Shown: positions 45,101 to 54,900, counted from the stretch's first letter. The stretch: DNA of 64,000 nucleotides from RGIG4079 sp045637505 (GCA_045637505.1 JAZTZO010000022.1:30789-94788); one strand, 5' to 3'. The notes: generated from the letters alone by a model not told the origin. A program made the numbers and translations.

Positions 45101-45324
45101 TTTTGAGCACCATTGATTTGCTCTTCAAGAGGTGCTATGACCGAGTTAAGTACAGTTTGGGCATTGGCTCCGGTATAGGATGTTTGAACCGAGATTGTGG
45201 GCGGTGCAATGTCGGGGTATTGTGTTACGGGAAGTGCAAAGAGGCCGATAATCCCAAGCAACACAATGAATATTGATATAACCGTCGATAGTACCGGGCG
45301 GTTAATGAAATTATCAAGTTTCAT
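42148..45324 (-). CDS. RND multidrug efflux transporter, AcrB/HAE1 family
   Basis: 1058 residues. Inner-membrane proton antiporter. The N-terminus MKLDNFINRPVLSTVISIF starts TM1; the proton-relay Asp pair lies in VLAIAIVVDDAIVVVEAV and the Lys in GLLAKNAILIVEFA; 12 membrane segments and two large periplasmic loops as in AcrB. Full length. Exports drugs, bile salts or detergents; the substrate range is not predictable. Second gene of the operon. Confidence 0.96.
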   Translation of the reverse strand: MKLDNFINRPVLSTVISIFIVLLGIIGLFALPVTQYPDIAPPTISVQTSYTGANAQTVLNSVIAPLEEQINGAQNMTYMTSSATNTGAATITVYFTQGYDPDMAAVDVQNRVAKAQGMLPAEVTKVGVITQKRQTSTLLAVSVYAEDSTYSTEFVENYLKINIIPQIQRISGVGDAMVLGANYSMRIWLKPDVMAQYGLMPSDISALLAEQNIEAAPGQFGEWGNQSFQYIMKYKGRLVTPEEFENIVVKASPDGETLYLKDIAEVELGRETYGFQSELNGKTAATAMIYQTPGSNATEIIKNILALLENAKKDLPKGLAIAVPMNTNDFLEASIHEVLKTLLEAFVLVFLVVYIFLQDIRSTIIPAIAIPVALIGTFFVMNLIGFSINLITLSALVLAIAIVVDDAIVVVEAVHAKLDVGYKSARRASIDAMGEIAGALISITLVMMLVFIPVSFMPGTSGVFYQQFGITMAISIAFSAINALTLSPALCAIFLKPHEDHEGKKQSIVKRFHTAFNAAYDGMLEKYKSVIRLFIKAKTVSLLIVAIAIGALVWLMGSTPTALVPDEDTGTIFAVVDMPPATSQERTGELLNEVGDIIASIPAVETRVMINGYSFIAGQGSTYGTFIIKLKNWEERTKEESSTNIIQQLYAMTSQKIKDGRVMFFAPPMIAGYSVTNGFELQLQDKTGGDIGKFHEIAMNFISELNKCPEIQMAYTTFNPSFPQYMVDIDVAKAKQAGLSPQTILSTLQGYYGGMYVSNFNRFGKLYRVMMQATPDSRVSPETLNSIKVRNGNEMAPITNFITLKRVYGPDLLNRFNMFTSIAVSGSPNPGYSSGEAIAAIQRTADQYLPQGYGYEFAGMTREEAGSSSGSATAVIFGLCILFVYLLLSAQYESYILPLAVILSVPFGLMGTFIFAKVGGITNNVYLQIALIMLIGLLAKNAILIVEFAVERRRTGMSIVNAAVAGAAARLRPILMTSLALIIGLLPMMLATGVGANGNNALGAGSIGGMLIGMILQVLIVPALFVIFQSIQEKFTPIKWKDTDNAGIESELEQYSRN

Positions 45325-45360
45325 AAGTGATTAATTATTGATAAATGTTTAAGTGTTTAA

Positions 45361-46554
45361 TCATTTAGTCGCTACGGTGTCTTTTTTAACCGATTGAGGA
45401 GCAAGTGAATTGGTCTTGTCGATAGGCTTGATAGTAATACCATCTTTAACAGTAGTTCCTACACCTTCAATAACGATTTTATCGCCTACTTTGAGGCCGC
45501 TTGTTACGATATATTCTTGTCCGTCATTGATCTCAAATACTTCAATTGGAGTAGTTACTGTTTTATTTGAATCATTTACGGTATATGTATATTTGCGATC
45601 TTGAATTTCAAATGTAGCCTTTTGTGGAATGATGATAGCATTGCTTTCTACATAAGGGATGAGGATTGTTCCTGTGCTACCGCTGCGAAGCATGCCTGCG
45701 GGGTTGTCAAATAACGCGCGCACTGATGCTGCACCGGTTGATTGGTCAATAACACCCGACACGGTAGCCACTTTGCCCGATAGCCCATACATATTACCAT
45801 CGGCAAGACGAAGGTTTACTGCTGGCATTGATGCTATAGCTTGTTCGAGCGAAATAGCGCCATTGTTGGTTAGAGTGAGGATATCCTTTTCGGTAAGAGA
45901 GAAATAGGCATATATTTGAGTGTTATCGCTCACTGTGGTCAATGCTTGAGCCATCGAAGGCGATGCGAGCGCTCCCACACGATTAGGAATTGAGCCCACA
46001 ACACCATTACTGGGGGCAGTTACTACTGTGTACGACAAGTTCTTTTGAGCATTTGTGAGACTTGCTTTTGCTTGAGCAAGTTGAGCTTCGGCTTGGGCGA
46101 GAGAGTTCTCGGCAAGTTTAGCCTCATATTCACTGATGATGTTTTTCTCAAAAAGCGATTTCTTGTTCGTAGCAGTGAGTTTAGCTGTTTCTACTGCTGT
46201 TTCAGCAACCTTTACAGCCGCCTTTGCTTGATCCACGGCTGCTTTATATTGAACTTGGTCGAGAGTGAACAACGCTTGTCCGCGACGCACTCGTTGACCT
46301 TCATCAACATGCACCTTTGTGATAAAGCCTGTCACTTGTGGGCGAATGTCGATATCGGCCTTACCTTTTATTGTTGCAGGATAGGTGCGTTGCAATTCCG
46401 AACTGCTTGTTCCTACAGTTATAGTTGCGATTTCGGGGGCTGGGGCAGCTTGTTGTTGCTGTTGCTTACCTCCGCAAGAGGTCATTGTCGATAAAGCAAA
46501 TGCGATAATCGATAATGTAGCTAATTTAATAGGAGTTACTTTCATTTTAGTCAT
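45361..46554 (-). CDS. RND efflux periplasmic adaptor, AcrA/MFP family
   Basis: 397 residues. Lipoprotein signal LSIIAFALSTMTSCGGKQQQ (Cys about 27), then the membrane-fusion layout: a lipoyl-like half (RPQVTGFITKVHVDEGQRV), an alpha-helical hairpin (about 95-165) with AKAAVKVAETAVETAKLTAT, and beta-barrel domains. A second in-frame ATG three codons in could also be the start. First gene of the pump operon (adaptor, pump, channel). Confidence 0.94.
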   Translation of the reverse strand: MTKMKVTPIKLATLSIIAFALSTMTSCGGKQQQQQAAPAPEIATITVGTSSSELQRTYPATIKGKADIDIRPQVTGFITKVHVDEGQRVRRGQALFTLDQVQYKAAVDQAKAAVKVAETAVETAKLTATNKKSLFEKNIISEYEAKLAENSLAQAEAQLAQAKASLTNAQKNLSYTVVTAPSNGVVGSIPNRVGALASPSMAQALTTVSDNTQIYAYFSLTEKDILTLTNNGAISLEQAIASMPAVNLRLADGNMYGLSGKVATVSGVIDQSTGAASVRALFDNPAGMLRSGSTGTILIPYVESNAIIIPQKATFEIQDRKYTYTVNDSNKTVTTPIEVFEINDGQEYIVTSGLKVGDKIVIEGVGTTVKDGITIKPIDKTNSLAPQSVKKDTVATK

Positions 46555-46774
46555 ATTTTTTTGTTGTTATTGTCAATTATGGATCAAAACTCAATTGAGT
46601 CTATTATTCAATATGCGAAGATATAAAAGTATTTTTTAATACAAAAAAAATATGGCCATTTTATCTATTAAGAGCCACTTATAGGACAATATATGGCAAG
46701 CACATACTGCCTAAAAAAAGAATCCAAAGACATTGTAGTAATTATAATGTGTAATTCATTCCTATCTAATTTCA

Positions 46775-46901
46775 AGAACATAATGACACAAATCTCCAGA
46801 ATGACATATTTTTTTGATTAATTTTCATTGCGTTAGCCTTATGTTCATTCTGTCATTCTGTCAAAATTACTCTGCGTATTTCAGCGGTTTCAGCGTGAGA
46901 A
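46775..46901. repeat. Intergenic repeat, AGAATGACA family, copy 1 (diverged)
   Basis: Begins near GAACATAATGACACAAATC and ends near TCAGCGTGAGA. It contains the shared core TTCATTGCGTTAGCCTTATG and the inverted ends AGAATGACA / TGTCATTCT. Least conserved of six copies. Confidence 0.75.
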
Positions 46902-46960
46902 TAAATTGCTCCATTCTGTCTAAAAAATCTGCGCAAATTTAATGAGAGATGCGTATGGGT

Positions 46961-46992
46961 AAAAAAAACGAGCAACCCATGTGGGTTGCTCG
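46961..46992 (-). terminator. Terminator of the 480-residue secreted protein gene
   Basis: 11-bp perfect arms (CGAGCAACCCA/TGGGTTGCTCG) followed on the reverse strand by eight T. Confidence 0.85.
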
Positions 46993-47017
46993 CCGTATAT
47001 TTTAAGTTGAAGTTAAA

Positions 47018-48460
47018 TTACTTAACAAGAACTTTAGTTGCTTTGCTACCAGCTTTCTTGATGAAGAGGCCGTTTTCAGGATTAGCAACTTTTACACCTT
47101 GGAGGTTGTAGTATTCAGCTTCACCGTCGAATTCGTCGATTTCAACGCCTTCTACGCCAGCACCGTCAGGATAGAGGTCTTTGAAACCATCTTCAGCGAT
47201 ACAGTAGAGACCGAGACCGTTGTTACATTTGTAAGTCAATAGGTAAACACCTTGTTTGCCATCATCTTCGTTAGCTGCTTTCAAGATGTTGATGTTGTGA
47301 ACGCGAGTACCACCGTCAGATACTTCACCAAGACCACCTTCAGGAAGGCTCCAAAGTTTACGCATACCTTCGAAAGCCATACCTTCACCAAGTTGACAAA
47401 CGTTTACGCGGCAACCAGGAGATACATTATATTGAGCTTCTACATAAGCGATGTAAGGTTTTTCTGTTCCGTCACCGTCAAGAACGAATTCGTTAACACC
47501 GTTACAACCTACAGCAGGAGCAAGTTCAGTAGCAGAAGCGAAGCTTTCTACCATTGTAAGAGAAGTTTGGTAAAGTGAAGGACAAGTTGTGAAACCGTCA
47601 ACATAGAACATAGAACCTACGAAACCTTCTTCAGCAACGATTTTTACAGTTGCAGCTGATGCTCCCCAAGTTACTTGGTCAGCAGGATAAGTTTCAGCAA
47701 GGTCAGTGTTTGATACATAACCAGCGAAGTCATCTTCGTTAGCTACCCATTCAGTAGCACCTTGAGCAAGTTCCCAACGATAGAGACAAAGTTTTTCACC
47801 ACCAGCAGTAGTACCTACAGCACCCATACATACAGCGTTAGCTTCAGCACCAGTGATGTCACCTACTACGTCCCAATAGTCGATACGACCAGCAGCGTCA
47901 GTTTCTTCATCAGGAAGTTTCCATTCGCCAACAAGTTTACAAGCACCAGTTTCGAAATCTTCTACAACATAGATTTGAGCTGGTTTAGCGTTAACATCAG
48001 AGTACATACCGCAGATCCATACATTACCGAAATCGTCGATACCTACTTGGTTAGCACAAAGAAGACCACTGATAGCAACACCGTCAACTGTCAAAGGAAG
48101 TTCTTTTTCGTAAGCACCTGTTTTGAGGTTAAGAATTACAAGGTGAGCGTAGTCGTTTGATGATTCAGTACCATCTTCAGCAGTAGTAGTAGCTGATTTA
48201 GAATAACCTACATAAACTTTTTCGCGAACTGGGTCGATAACCGCTGTACGAGCTTTTGTAGCGTAATCTTTGATGAATTGAAGACCCAAGAAAGTGTCTG
48301 AAGTGTGAACGCGGTCGATGATCCATTTGTTTTTACAAGTTACACCAGTTTCTGCGTCAGTTTCATAAGTGTGACCGTCAACTTGGTTAGCTGCTTCTTG
48401 AGCATAAGCCATAGAAGAAAGGCCTAAAACGGCAGCGCCGAGGAGTAAAAATTTCTTCAT
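47018..48460 (-). CDS. Secreted protein of unknown function with conserved C-terminal tail
   Basis: 480 residues. Signal peptide about 1-20 (LLLGAAVLGLSSMAYAQ). The body is acidic with repeated beta-strands suggesting a beta-propeller (VYVGYSKS, VWICGMYSD, AVCMGAVG). The C-terminus (EYYNLQGVKVANPENGLFI, then KKAGSKATKVLVK) is a tail seen in many Bacteroidales exported proteins, reminiscent of but shorter than the T9SS type-A domain. Codons favour highly expressed endings (aac, gaa, tac), so it may be abundant. No function assigned. Confidence 0.7.
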   Translation of the reverse strand: MKKFLLLGAAVLGLSSMAYAQEAANQVDGHTYETDAETGVTCKNKWIIDRVHTSDTFLGLQFIKDYATKARTAVIDPVREKVYVGYSKSATTTAEDGTESSNDYAHLVILNLKTGAYEKELPLTVDGVAISGLLCANQVGIDDFGNVWICGMYSDVNAKPAQIYVVEDFETGACKLVGEWKLPDEETDAAGRIDYWDVVGDITGAEANAVCMGAVGTTAGGEKLCLYRWELAQGATEWVANEDDFAGYVSNTDLAETYPADQVTWGASAATVKIVAEEGFVGSMFYVDGFTTCPSLYQTSLTMVESFASATELAPAVGCNGVNEFVLDGDGTEKPYIAYVEAQYNVSPGCRVNVCQLGEGMAFEGMRKLWSLPEGGLGEVSDGGTRVHNINILKAANEDDGKQGVYLLTYKCNNGLGLYCIAEDGFKDLYPDGAGVEGVEIDEFDGEAEYYNLQGVKVANPENGLFIKKAGSKATKVLVK

Positions 48461-48739
48461 AAATTTAAAATTTAAAGTTAATAAATAAAATATTTGATTT
48501 TTATAATATATTTCACGGTGCTAATTTACGGAGTTTTTTTTATTCCACAAACTTTTTCTATTAAAAAAATGCACTTTTAACATGAAAATCTTTATAAAAC
48601 ATGGTGCCTAATCTCTAAAGCATAATTTGGGGCAGCCCCTAACACCATGGTGCGCCGATTTTTTGCATTGCCCAAGGTAATGTTTATTATGTAGTAGGGT
48701 ATTTCCATTTTCAGGCTGTAGCCCATAGGGCTAACAACT

Positions 48740-48772
48740 CTCCTCTTGAAAATTACTTGTAATTTTTAGGAG
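48740..48772. repeat. Palindromic repeat CTCCT...AGGAG, copy 1
   Basis: CTCCT, then AAAATTAC-TT-GTAATTTT, then AGGAG. It can fold into an extended hairpin. Other copies at 54188-54220, 56934-56966 and 63728-63760. Confidence 0.75.
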
Positions 48773-48936
48773 AACCTTGCAGAGCGTGATATTTGCACGC
48801 AGATATCGCAGAAATTCGCTGAAAGGGATATAGGGTGTTGAAAATTTAAACCTCTGCGTCTTTCAGCGGTTTCAGCGTGAGAACAATATATAATTCAGCC
48901 CATTCTGTCCAAAAAACACCACGCCTAGGAAGATAT

Positions 48937-49063
48937 GAACAGAATGACACAAATCTCCAGAATGACACAAATTTATTTGACTAATTTTCATTGCGTTAGC
49001 CTTATGTTCATTCTGTCATTCTGTCAAAATTACTCTGCGTCTTTCAGTGGTTTCTGCGTGAGA
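48937..49063. repeat. Intergenic repeat, AGAATGACA family, copy 2
   Basis: Starts GAACAGAATGACACAAATC and ends near GCGTGAGAAC; same organisation as the copies at 54421, 54568, 57177 and 57323. Confidence 0.8.
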
Positions 49064-49080
49064 ACAATGCTCATTTTGCC

Positions 49081-49116
49081 AAAAAAACGATGCGCCAAAA
49101 TTTAATTGACGCATCG
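49081..49116 (-). terminator. Terminator of the 1611-residue T9SS gene
   Basis: Perfect arms CGATGCG/CGCATCG followed on the reverse strand by seven T, 30 nt after the stop. Confidence 0.85.
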
Positions 49117-49146
49117 CCTTGGGTTATGAGGGAGAGTTGTGATAGG

Positions 49147-52100
49147 TTATTTCTTGATGATTTTCACAAGTTCTTGGTTGTTGACTTTCACGAAGTAGTA
49201 ACCAGTAGCGAGGCTTTCGATGTTTACGGTAGTCATTGTTTCGCCATCACCATCGATATTCATCACCTCGGCACCTGCTTCATTGTAAATCACGATAGAG
49301 TTAATTGCTTCGGGCGATTTAACTGTGATAGTAGAGTGAGCAGGGATAGGATAGATTTGCACTGCAAATTTGTTGCCATCGCCAATAACTTCGACACCTG
49401 TAGGAGTCAAAATTTCGGTAGAGATACCCACGGTAGCATCTTTGTTGATATGACGGTTGCGAGCAGCATAGTGAGCAACGATGATAAATTCCCATTTGTC
49501 GGGGGTGTTGGTGATTGTAATCTCTTCGCCATTTGAAGCTATGGCAACACCATTGTCGGCAATAGGAGCATCGTAGAAATATGACAACACAACATCTTTA
49601 TAAGAACCACCATCGACAGCTGCTTGATATTTACCAGTGCCGTCGGCATTGAGAGTAGTGTAATATGGAGCTTTGTCGCCACCATCAACAATACTATTGA
49701 AGTTGTAAGTGCCAGGAATCATGTTTGTAGCAGTTGTTTTAGCCCATATTTTACCATCTTTCACCTCTGAACCTTGGTGCAATAGGAAGTTGTCGATATT
49801 GATAGTGTCACCCTTGAGGTTGCTTGCCGAACGGTTTACTACGGCTTGGATAGTGTAGTATGTTACAGGCTCGGTAGTAGCTTCGCCACTAAAGTCGGGC
49901 TTGTTGAAGTCTAAATCAACACGATAACGGTTCACTTTTCGAGATTCAACCACCCATTCTTCATTTTCATTTTTCACCCATTCGTCTATTTGGAAGTTTT
50001 CGTTTAAGAATACATCAACAGTTGGGTCATCGGCTGGTTTAGCAGGATAGTCGTGAATATCTTCGGCATACATTGGGTCAGAGAGATATGATGAACCATC
50101 TTTTGTTTGATATTTCACGCGCACATTCACTGTATAGCGACCAAAGTCAATGTCAACATTGCTAGTAGTGTCGGTGTAGTTGAAGTCATAAACATACTCA
50201 TCATCTACTGGTGTTCCGTCGGTTTTGTACAACTCGGGAAGTTCGGCACTTGCCACCAACTCGTTCTTGCTGTTATACATTTCAAAGAGATATGACATCA
50301 CTTTTGCATTCACACTACCAGTTGAGCGACCAAATCCGGCAGGGCGTTGCCATGTAGCCACCCCGTCAAAGTGAGTAATATCCGATTGGTCATCGTTATA
50401 AGCAGTAGTGATGTTCAATGTAGGTTGCACTGGAGGGAATTGGTTACTTGGAATCAAACGATAGCGAGCAAAACGAGTTCCAGGTACATATTGATAAATA
50501 TCTACACATTCGTCATCATCTTTCATCGCACTTGCATATGTGCCTTTTTCGGCATGGAACCAGTTACCATTAGCATTGGTTGCTGTAGAGTTAGAGCGTT
50601 CATCGGTTTGAACATATTGTGCAACTGGTGTTGATGGCATCAAGCTACCTTCGTCGGCATAGTCATCGCCACTTGCTTTTGTAGCACGAGAAACGAGGAA
50701 GTCGCCCACATTGTGAGAGTGCATTGATTGAGGAGTGATAATAAACAATTCACCTGTGTGACGGCCTGTGCCATCAATCTCGCCAAATGCTTGGATTGAG
50801 GTACCACCTGCATTGTTAATGCGGCTGTCAGTTGTAAAGATGGGGTGCCATCCACTTGTTCCGGCTTCGCTCCATTCGTGAATACCATAGTAGCCATTAG
50901 AGCGAATTTGTACTGTTACATCATCGCGACCATCAATGTGGAACCCGTAATTTTCGGTACCAGTTTTTGGCTCTAATAGATATCCAGTATTTTCATAGCG
51001 GTTAAACTCGGTTACCTCGTGCGATACATATTCACCATTTGCAATTTTTACTTTAAACGCGGTGCGAGTCCATGATGGAGATAGAACCAAATAACCGCCT
51101 TCAGCGCTCAATACATCGCCCCACATGTGGTAGTAGTCGCTTCGACCTATTACCTGACCATAGTTGCTACCAGAGCCAGCGTTTGCTAAATCAGAACCTA
51201 CACCAGTAAAATACATTTTTTCAATCCAGTCATTTTGAGTCCACAAAGCAGAGAGGTCGAGCTTGGTTGCCACTTCGCTATAAGTGCCATCGGCATTGCG
51301 CTTGTAGAATGTACCCTCGGTGATGCGGCGCTCAAATGCATCGGCAAACCAATCGCCTGTTGGGATTGTGAAGCCATCTTGACCTGTTGCCGACAATTTG
51401 GTTTTGTTGTTATTGCGCACAAAGAGTGTTCCAGCATCGTCCATTGCGATACCCACATTTTCAAATGCAGGCTTGGTAAAGATTTTTTCGTAGCCACTTT
51501 TTACTTGATCGGCATTTTCGGCTTGATATGTTATAATACCACCTTCAGTGCCCTCTACCCAAGAAGCTATTTGACCATCTTTACCAGTCTCATCGTTTTT
51601 AGAAAGATTGTCGGCGCGTTGAGCAATATACCATTTTTTGTCAAAAGTGTTAAATTGCCCTTGACGATAATATTCGTTGTTGTCAAATAGGTTAGGCTTT
51701 TTGTCAGCGGCTATTTCGTTGATAGGCACATTATATATTTCTTGAAGAATGTAGCCTGTCTTAGCCCAGTCGCGTGGTGCGATAGTAAGGGTTGTGATGT
51801 TACTTTTTACCGAGTCGATAGGAGGATAAACATCGGCAGCCGAACCATAAACAGCCTCTACTTGATAGTTTACGGTAGTTTCTACCGATGCGCGCACCAA
51901 TGATTCATCAAGGGTGTTGTATGATTGCAATTTAGCTTGAATCAATTTGCCATCGCGGTAGAGGTTCCAATACAATGGTTTGTAGGGTGCGTAACCAGGC
52001 ATTGAGTAGAATACTTCCACAAGCGAGTAGCCTTCATAGTTACGAGTTTCGGTGATAACTGGTGCCACAAATACTCCTGCTTGCACCTCTGTGGTAGTCA

Positions 52101-53982
52101 CCTCTTGTCCAAACGATGCATTTTCGGCAAGGTCGGCAAATAGTGGAACTACCTTATATGTGTAGTTTTGCTTAATACCTGCATTGGTGTAAGAGGTTGC
52201 ATCGGCTCCAAGGGTGGTGAGGAGCGAACCATTGCGATACACCTTATAACCAGTAACGGTAGTGTTTACCATACCAGTAGGAGCGTCCCATGTTAATGTA
52301 ATATCTTGGCGACCAATGTTGGTCTCGGTGTTCTTTACATATTTATATGCAAGATTGCTGATTGATGCACCTGTAGCATTAATCACGGTTACACTATTTG
52401 AAGTTGCGTCATTACCCCAAGAAACTGAGTAGAATGGTTTAACTTTAAATATATATGTGCCATCATCGAAATTATTGAATGTATGGGTTAGGCTTGCTGT
52501 TTCAACAGCAGTTGACCATGTGTTGCCATTATCACTTGAATAACAGATAGAATATTTAGTAGCATTGCCTAAAGATGGTTTTGCCCAAGTTACAACGATG
52601 TCATTGATTGACTCGTTAGAAATAACTGCATTTAAAGAAGTAACTGGTGCTGTTGGGTCGGGAATTGTTACGGTGTTTGATGTTACATTTTGCCCCCATG
52701 TTGAATAGTATGGCTCAACTTTAAAAATGTATGAACTAGAAACATATTCAGCATTTTTTAGAGTATATTCGGTTGTTGTTACATTGTCGCTTGCAACAGT
52801 CCAAGAACTTCCTCCGTCTTTTGAATATGAAACTCGATATTTTGAAGGGGTGCTATTGGCTGGTTTAGTCCATGTAACTTTGATGTCTTTGGTATTGTCG
52901 CTATTTTCTACCAATGAGGCTTTTACATTTGTAATAAAATTGGCAGTTGCAGTAATCTCAAAAGCACGCATCCCTGTCGTTGGAAGGTGAGTGTATAGAT
53001 ATACCGTGTTGTCATTTTTCTTTTCTAATACGCAAATGACATTTACTACGCCTCCGTTAAAAGTCATTCCATCTGTTGCATTTACGGCTCCTTTTAATCC
53101 AGTAGCTAAAGATTTGTTCTGGGTTAAGTCATAGATGTCTATCAACCCATTTTGTGATGTCGCACCTATTGCAGATAAAATGTTGTTACGAGCAATAATG
53201 GTGTGTTCGCGTAGGGTTATGATATCACATCCTTGATTTCGGTCGTCAACAATTTCTTTATCTACAGTAAGTGTATTTCCTGAAATAGAGCACTGAAAAA
53301 TCCCTGCTCGGTTTTGTAGTACATATTTCCCATTATCGATTGGGAAGAATCGAGATTCAGTGTTTTTCTCAGTATTTGCGGCATTTGATGGGACTGTAAA
53401 TACTGTTTGAGAAATAGAACCAGATGAAGGTACTGTTAAGCGTACGACTTCACCTCCGTCAGTGAACCAGAGATATCCGGTGCCATTAAGTAAGTCCCCT
53501 GATGCTTCCCAAAAGTCGGTTCGACCAATTCCACCACCCAATAAAATCTCGGTGTAAGCACTAGATAAATCAATAGTTCTTGATTCTGTAGCGGCAACGG
53601 GAGTTCCCCACGAGGAACTTTTTTTAAATACAGCGACTTTTGTCACTTTGTTAGTGGGCCCTCCGTTTGCAATAACGACATTCCCATAGTCATCAACACT
53701 ACTTCCCCAACCAGTTGTATATGTCATCAAATGAGACCCATCGCTTTTGGTTGATGTGTTATAAAATGATAATCGCGATGTTCCTGGCATAATGCCATAG
53801 ATTACACCATTAGATGCCGTGATTTGTTTAGAAACATATGTTCCTCTCCAATCTGCAATATAATTACAAAGAGGGGTAGTGTTTACTTTAATAACATAAT
53901 CTTCGGGCGCGGCATTAGCACTTTGAACAGCTATAGCCATTGCCACAAAAACAGCAAGAAAATGTAATAGTTTTTGTTTCAT
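49147..53982 (-). CDS. Giant secreted protein with FN3 domains and a T9SS type-A sorting domain
   Basis: 1611 residues. Signal peptide about 1-24 (LHFLAVFVAMAIAVQSANA). Residues ~25-350 form a beta-propeller-like region, then about three fibronectin-III domains (~355-630, recognisable by DIKVTWTKP, DIVVTWAKP, DITLTWDAP). Residues ~650-1350 are unrecognised but shared with the 1984-residue paralogue, including the RSDYYHMWGDVLSAEGGYL block. The C-terminal ~75 residues (FAVQIYPIPAHSTITVKSPE ... TGYYFVKV) are a T9SS type-A domain, so the protein is exported and likely surface-attached. Function unknown; adhesion or glycan contact is a guess. Confidence 0.85.
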   Translation of the reverse strand: MKQKLLHFLAVFVAMAIAVQSANAAPEDYVIKVNTTPLCNYIADWRGTYVSKQITASNGVIYGIMPGTSRLSFYNTSTKSDGSHLMTYTTGWGSSVDDYGNVVIANGGPTNKVTKVAVFKKSSSWGTPVAATESRTIDLSSAYTEILLGGGIGRTDFWEASGDLLNGTGYLWFTDGGEVVRLTVPSSGSISQTVFTVPSNAANTEKNTESRFFPIDNGKYVLQNRAGIFQCSISGNTLTVDKEIVDDRNQGCDIITLREHTIIARNNILSAIGATSQNGLIDIYDLTQNKSLATGLKGAVNATDGMTFNGGVVNVICVLEKKNDNTVYLYTHLPTTGMRAFEITATANFITNVKASLVENSDNTKDIKVTWTKPANSTPSKYRVSYSKDGGSSWTVASDNVTTTEYTLKNAEYVSSSYIFKVEPYYSTWGQNVTSNTVTIPDPTAPVTSLNAVISNESINDIVVTWAKPSLGNATKYSICYSSDNGNTWSTAVETASLTHTFNNFDDGTYIFKVKPFYSVSWGNDATSNSVTVINATGASISNLAYKYVKNTETNIGRQDITLTWDAPTGMVNTTVTGYKVYRNGSLLTTLGADATSYTNAGIKQNYTYKVVPLFADLAENASFGQEVTTTEVQAGVFVAPVITETRNYEGYSLVEVFYSMPGYAPYKPLYWNLYRDGKLIQAKLQSYNTLDESLVRASVETTVNYQVEAVYGSAADVYPPIDSVKSNITTLTIAPRDWAKTGYILQEIYNVPINEIAADKKPNLFDNNEYYRQGQFNTFDKKWYIAQRADNLSKNDETGKDGQIASWVEGTEGGIITYQAENADQVKSGYEKIFTKPAFENVGIAMDDAGTLFVRNNNKTKLSATGQDGFTIPTGDWFADAFERRITEGTFYKRNADGTYSEVATKLDLSALWTQNDWIEKMYFTGVGSDLANAGSGSNYGQVIGRSDYYHMWGDVLSAEGGYLVLSPSWTRTAFKVKIANGEYVSHEVTEFNRYENTGYLLEPKTGTENYGFHIDGRDDVTVQIRSNGYYGIHEWSEAGTSGWHPIFTTDSRINNAGGTSIQAFGEIDGTGRHTGELFIITPQSMHSHNVGDFLVSRATKASGDDYADEGSLMPSTPVAQYVQTDERSNSTATNANGNWFHAEKGTYASAMKDDDECVDIYQYVPGTRFARYRLIPSNQFPPVQPTLNITTAYNDDQSDITHFDGVATWQRPAGFGRSTGSVNAKVMSYLFEMYNSKNELVASAELPELYKTDGTPVDDEYVYDFNYTDTTSNVDIDFGRYTVNVRVKYQTKDGSSYLSDPMYAEDIHDYPAKPADDPTVDVFLNENFQIDEWVKNENEEWVVESRKVNRYRVDLDFNKPDFSGEATTEPVTYYTIQAVVNRSASNLKGDTINIDNFLLHQGSEVKDGKIWAKTTATNMIPGTYNFNSIVDGGDKAPYYTTLNADGTGKYQAAVDGGSYKDVVLSYFYDAPIADNGVAIASNGEEITITNTPDKWEFIIVAHYAARNRHINKDATVGISTEILTPTGVEVIGDGNKFAVQIYPIPAHSTITVKSPEAINSIVIYNEAGAEVMNIDGDGETMTTVNIESLATGYYFVKVNNQELVKIIKK

Positions 53983-54031
53983 ATGATTAATGGTTTAAAA
54001 GTTTATATTCAATATTATAGTAGTTAATTTG

Positions 54032-54062
54032 CAAAAGTATGAAAGATTTTTTTTATAACAAA
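54032..54062 (-). promoter_or_regulatory. Promoter of the 1611-residue T9SS gene
   Basis: Reverse strand: TTTG (54062-54059), 19 bp, TACTTTTG (54039-54032), leader about 40 nt. Confidence 0.75.
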
Positions 54063-54187
54063 GAAAAAGTGCAATAAGTAAATGATTTTTAGATGTATGG
54101 GCAATATAATTTCCCAAGCGAATAGTGTGAATGAGAGTTTAGCTGCCGCGTGGATTTATTGGGACGGAGCCAGTAGCAAAGGTAGCT

Positions 54188-54301
54188 CTCCTCTTGAAAA
54201 TTACTTGTAATTTTTAGGAGGAGTGGCACGAAGTGACGAGGTGGTAAAAAAAGCCCGCAAGGGCTAAAACAACTCTCCTCCTGCCACGCAGTGGATAGGA
54301 G
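54188..54301. repeat. Two CTCCT...AGGAG palindromes of different core
   Basis: 54188-54220 has the AAAATTAC/GTAATTTT core; 54278-54301 has the same outer arms but a CCAC/GTGG core. Between them is GCCCGCAAGGGCT, itself an inverted repeat. Confidence 0.7.
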
Positions 54302-54420
54302 AACCTTGCAGAGCGTGATATTTGCACGCAGATATCGCAGAAATTCGCTGAAAGGGATATAGGGTGTTGAAAATTTAAACCTCTGCGCCTTTCAGCGTGA
54401 GAATAATCATTCAACAAACA

Positions 54421-54550
54421 AGAACAGAATGACAAAAATATTCAGAATGACACAAATTTATTTGATTAATTTTCATTGCGTTAGCCTTATGTTCATTCTG
54501 TCATTCTGTCAAAATTACTCTGCGAGTTTCAGCGGTTTCAGCGTGAGAAT
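54421..54550. repeat. Intergenic repeat, AGAATGACA family, copy 3
   Basis: Same unit as copies 2 and 5. Confidence 0.8.
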
Positions 54551-54567
54551 AATCATTCAACAAACAA

Positions 54568-54656
54568 GAACAGAATGACACAAATCTCCAGAATGACACA
54601 AATTTATTTGATTAATTTTCATTGCGTTAGCCTTATGTTCATTCTGTCATTCTGTC
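54568..54656. repeat. Intergenic repeat, AGAATGACA family, copy 4
   Basis: Same unit, truncated on the right after TGTCATTCTGTCC. Confidence 0.8.
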
Positions 54657-54900
54657 CAAAATAAAGACGCCCGCAGGGCTAAAGCTGCCCACCTTCCCAA
54701 GGGGGGGCTGTCGCTTGCGACTGAGGGGATTAAAATAAAAAATCTGTCTTAAACCTCTGCGCCTTTCAGCGATTTCAGCGTGAGAATAACTTTCAATTTT
54801 CAACTATCTTGCGCTTTCGGCGTGAGAACAAACTCCCTTTGTTATTCTGTCAAAAAATATTTAAAAATTAGTGCAAGATGATTTTTTTTGTTGGTTTTAT

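Larger units (their letters stand above)
46555..47017. other. Non-coding spacer with one AGAATGACA-family repeat
   Basis: No credible gene. It holds an A/T-rich leader region of the efflux operon, an intergenic repeat copy (46775-46901) and the terminator at 46961-46992. Confidence 0.7.
48461..49146. other. Repeat-filled spacer downstream of the first T9SS gene
   Basis: No gene found. From 48740 it contains a CTCCT...AGGAG palindrome, the GCAGAGCGTGATATTTGCAC segment, an AGAATGACA-family repeat (48937-49063) and the terminator. Much of it is nearly identical to 56934-57501 and to 54188-54656. Confidence 0.75.
54136..54656. repeat. Direct repeat A flanking hipBST
   Basis: About 520 bp nearly identical to 56879-57411. 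It comprises a GTGGATTTATTG...AGCCAGTAGCAAAGG start, two CTCCT/AGGAG palindromes, the segment CTTGCAGAGCGTGATATTTG, and two AGAATGACA units. Confidence 0.85.
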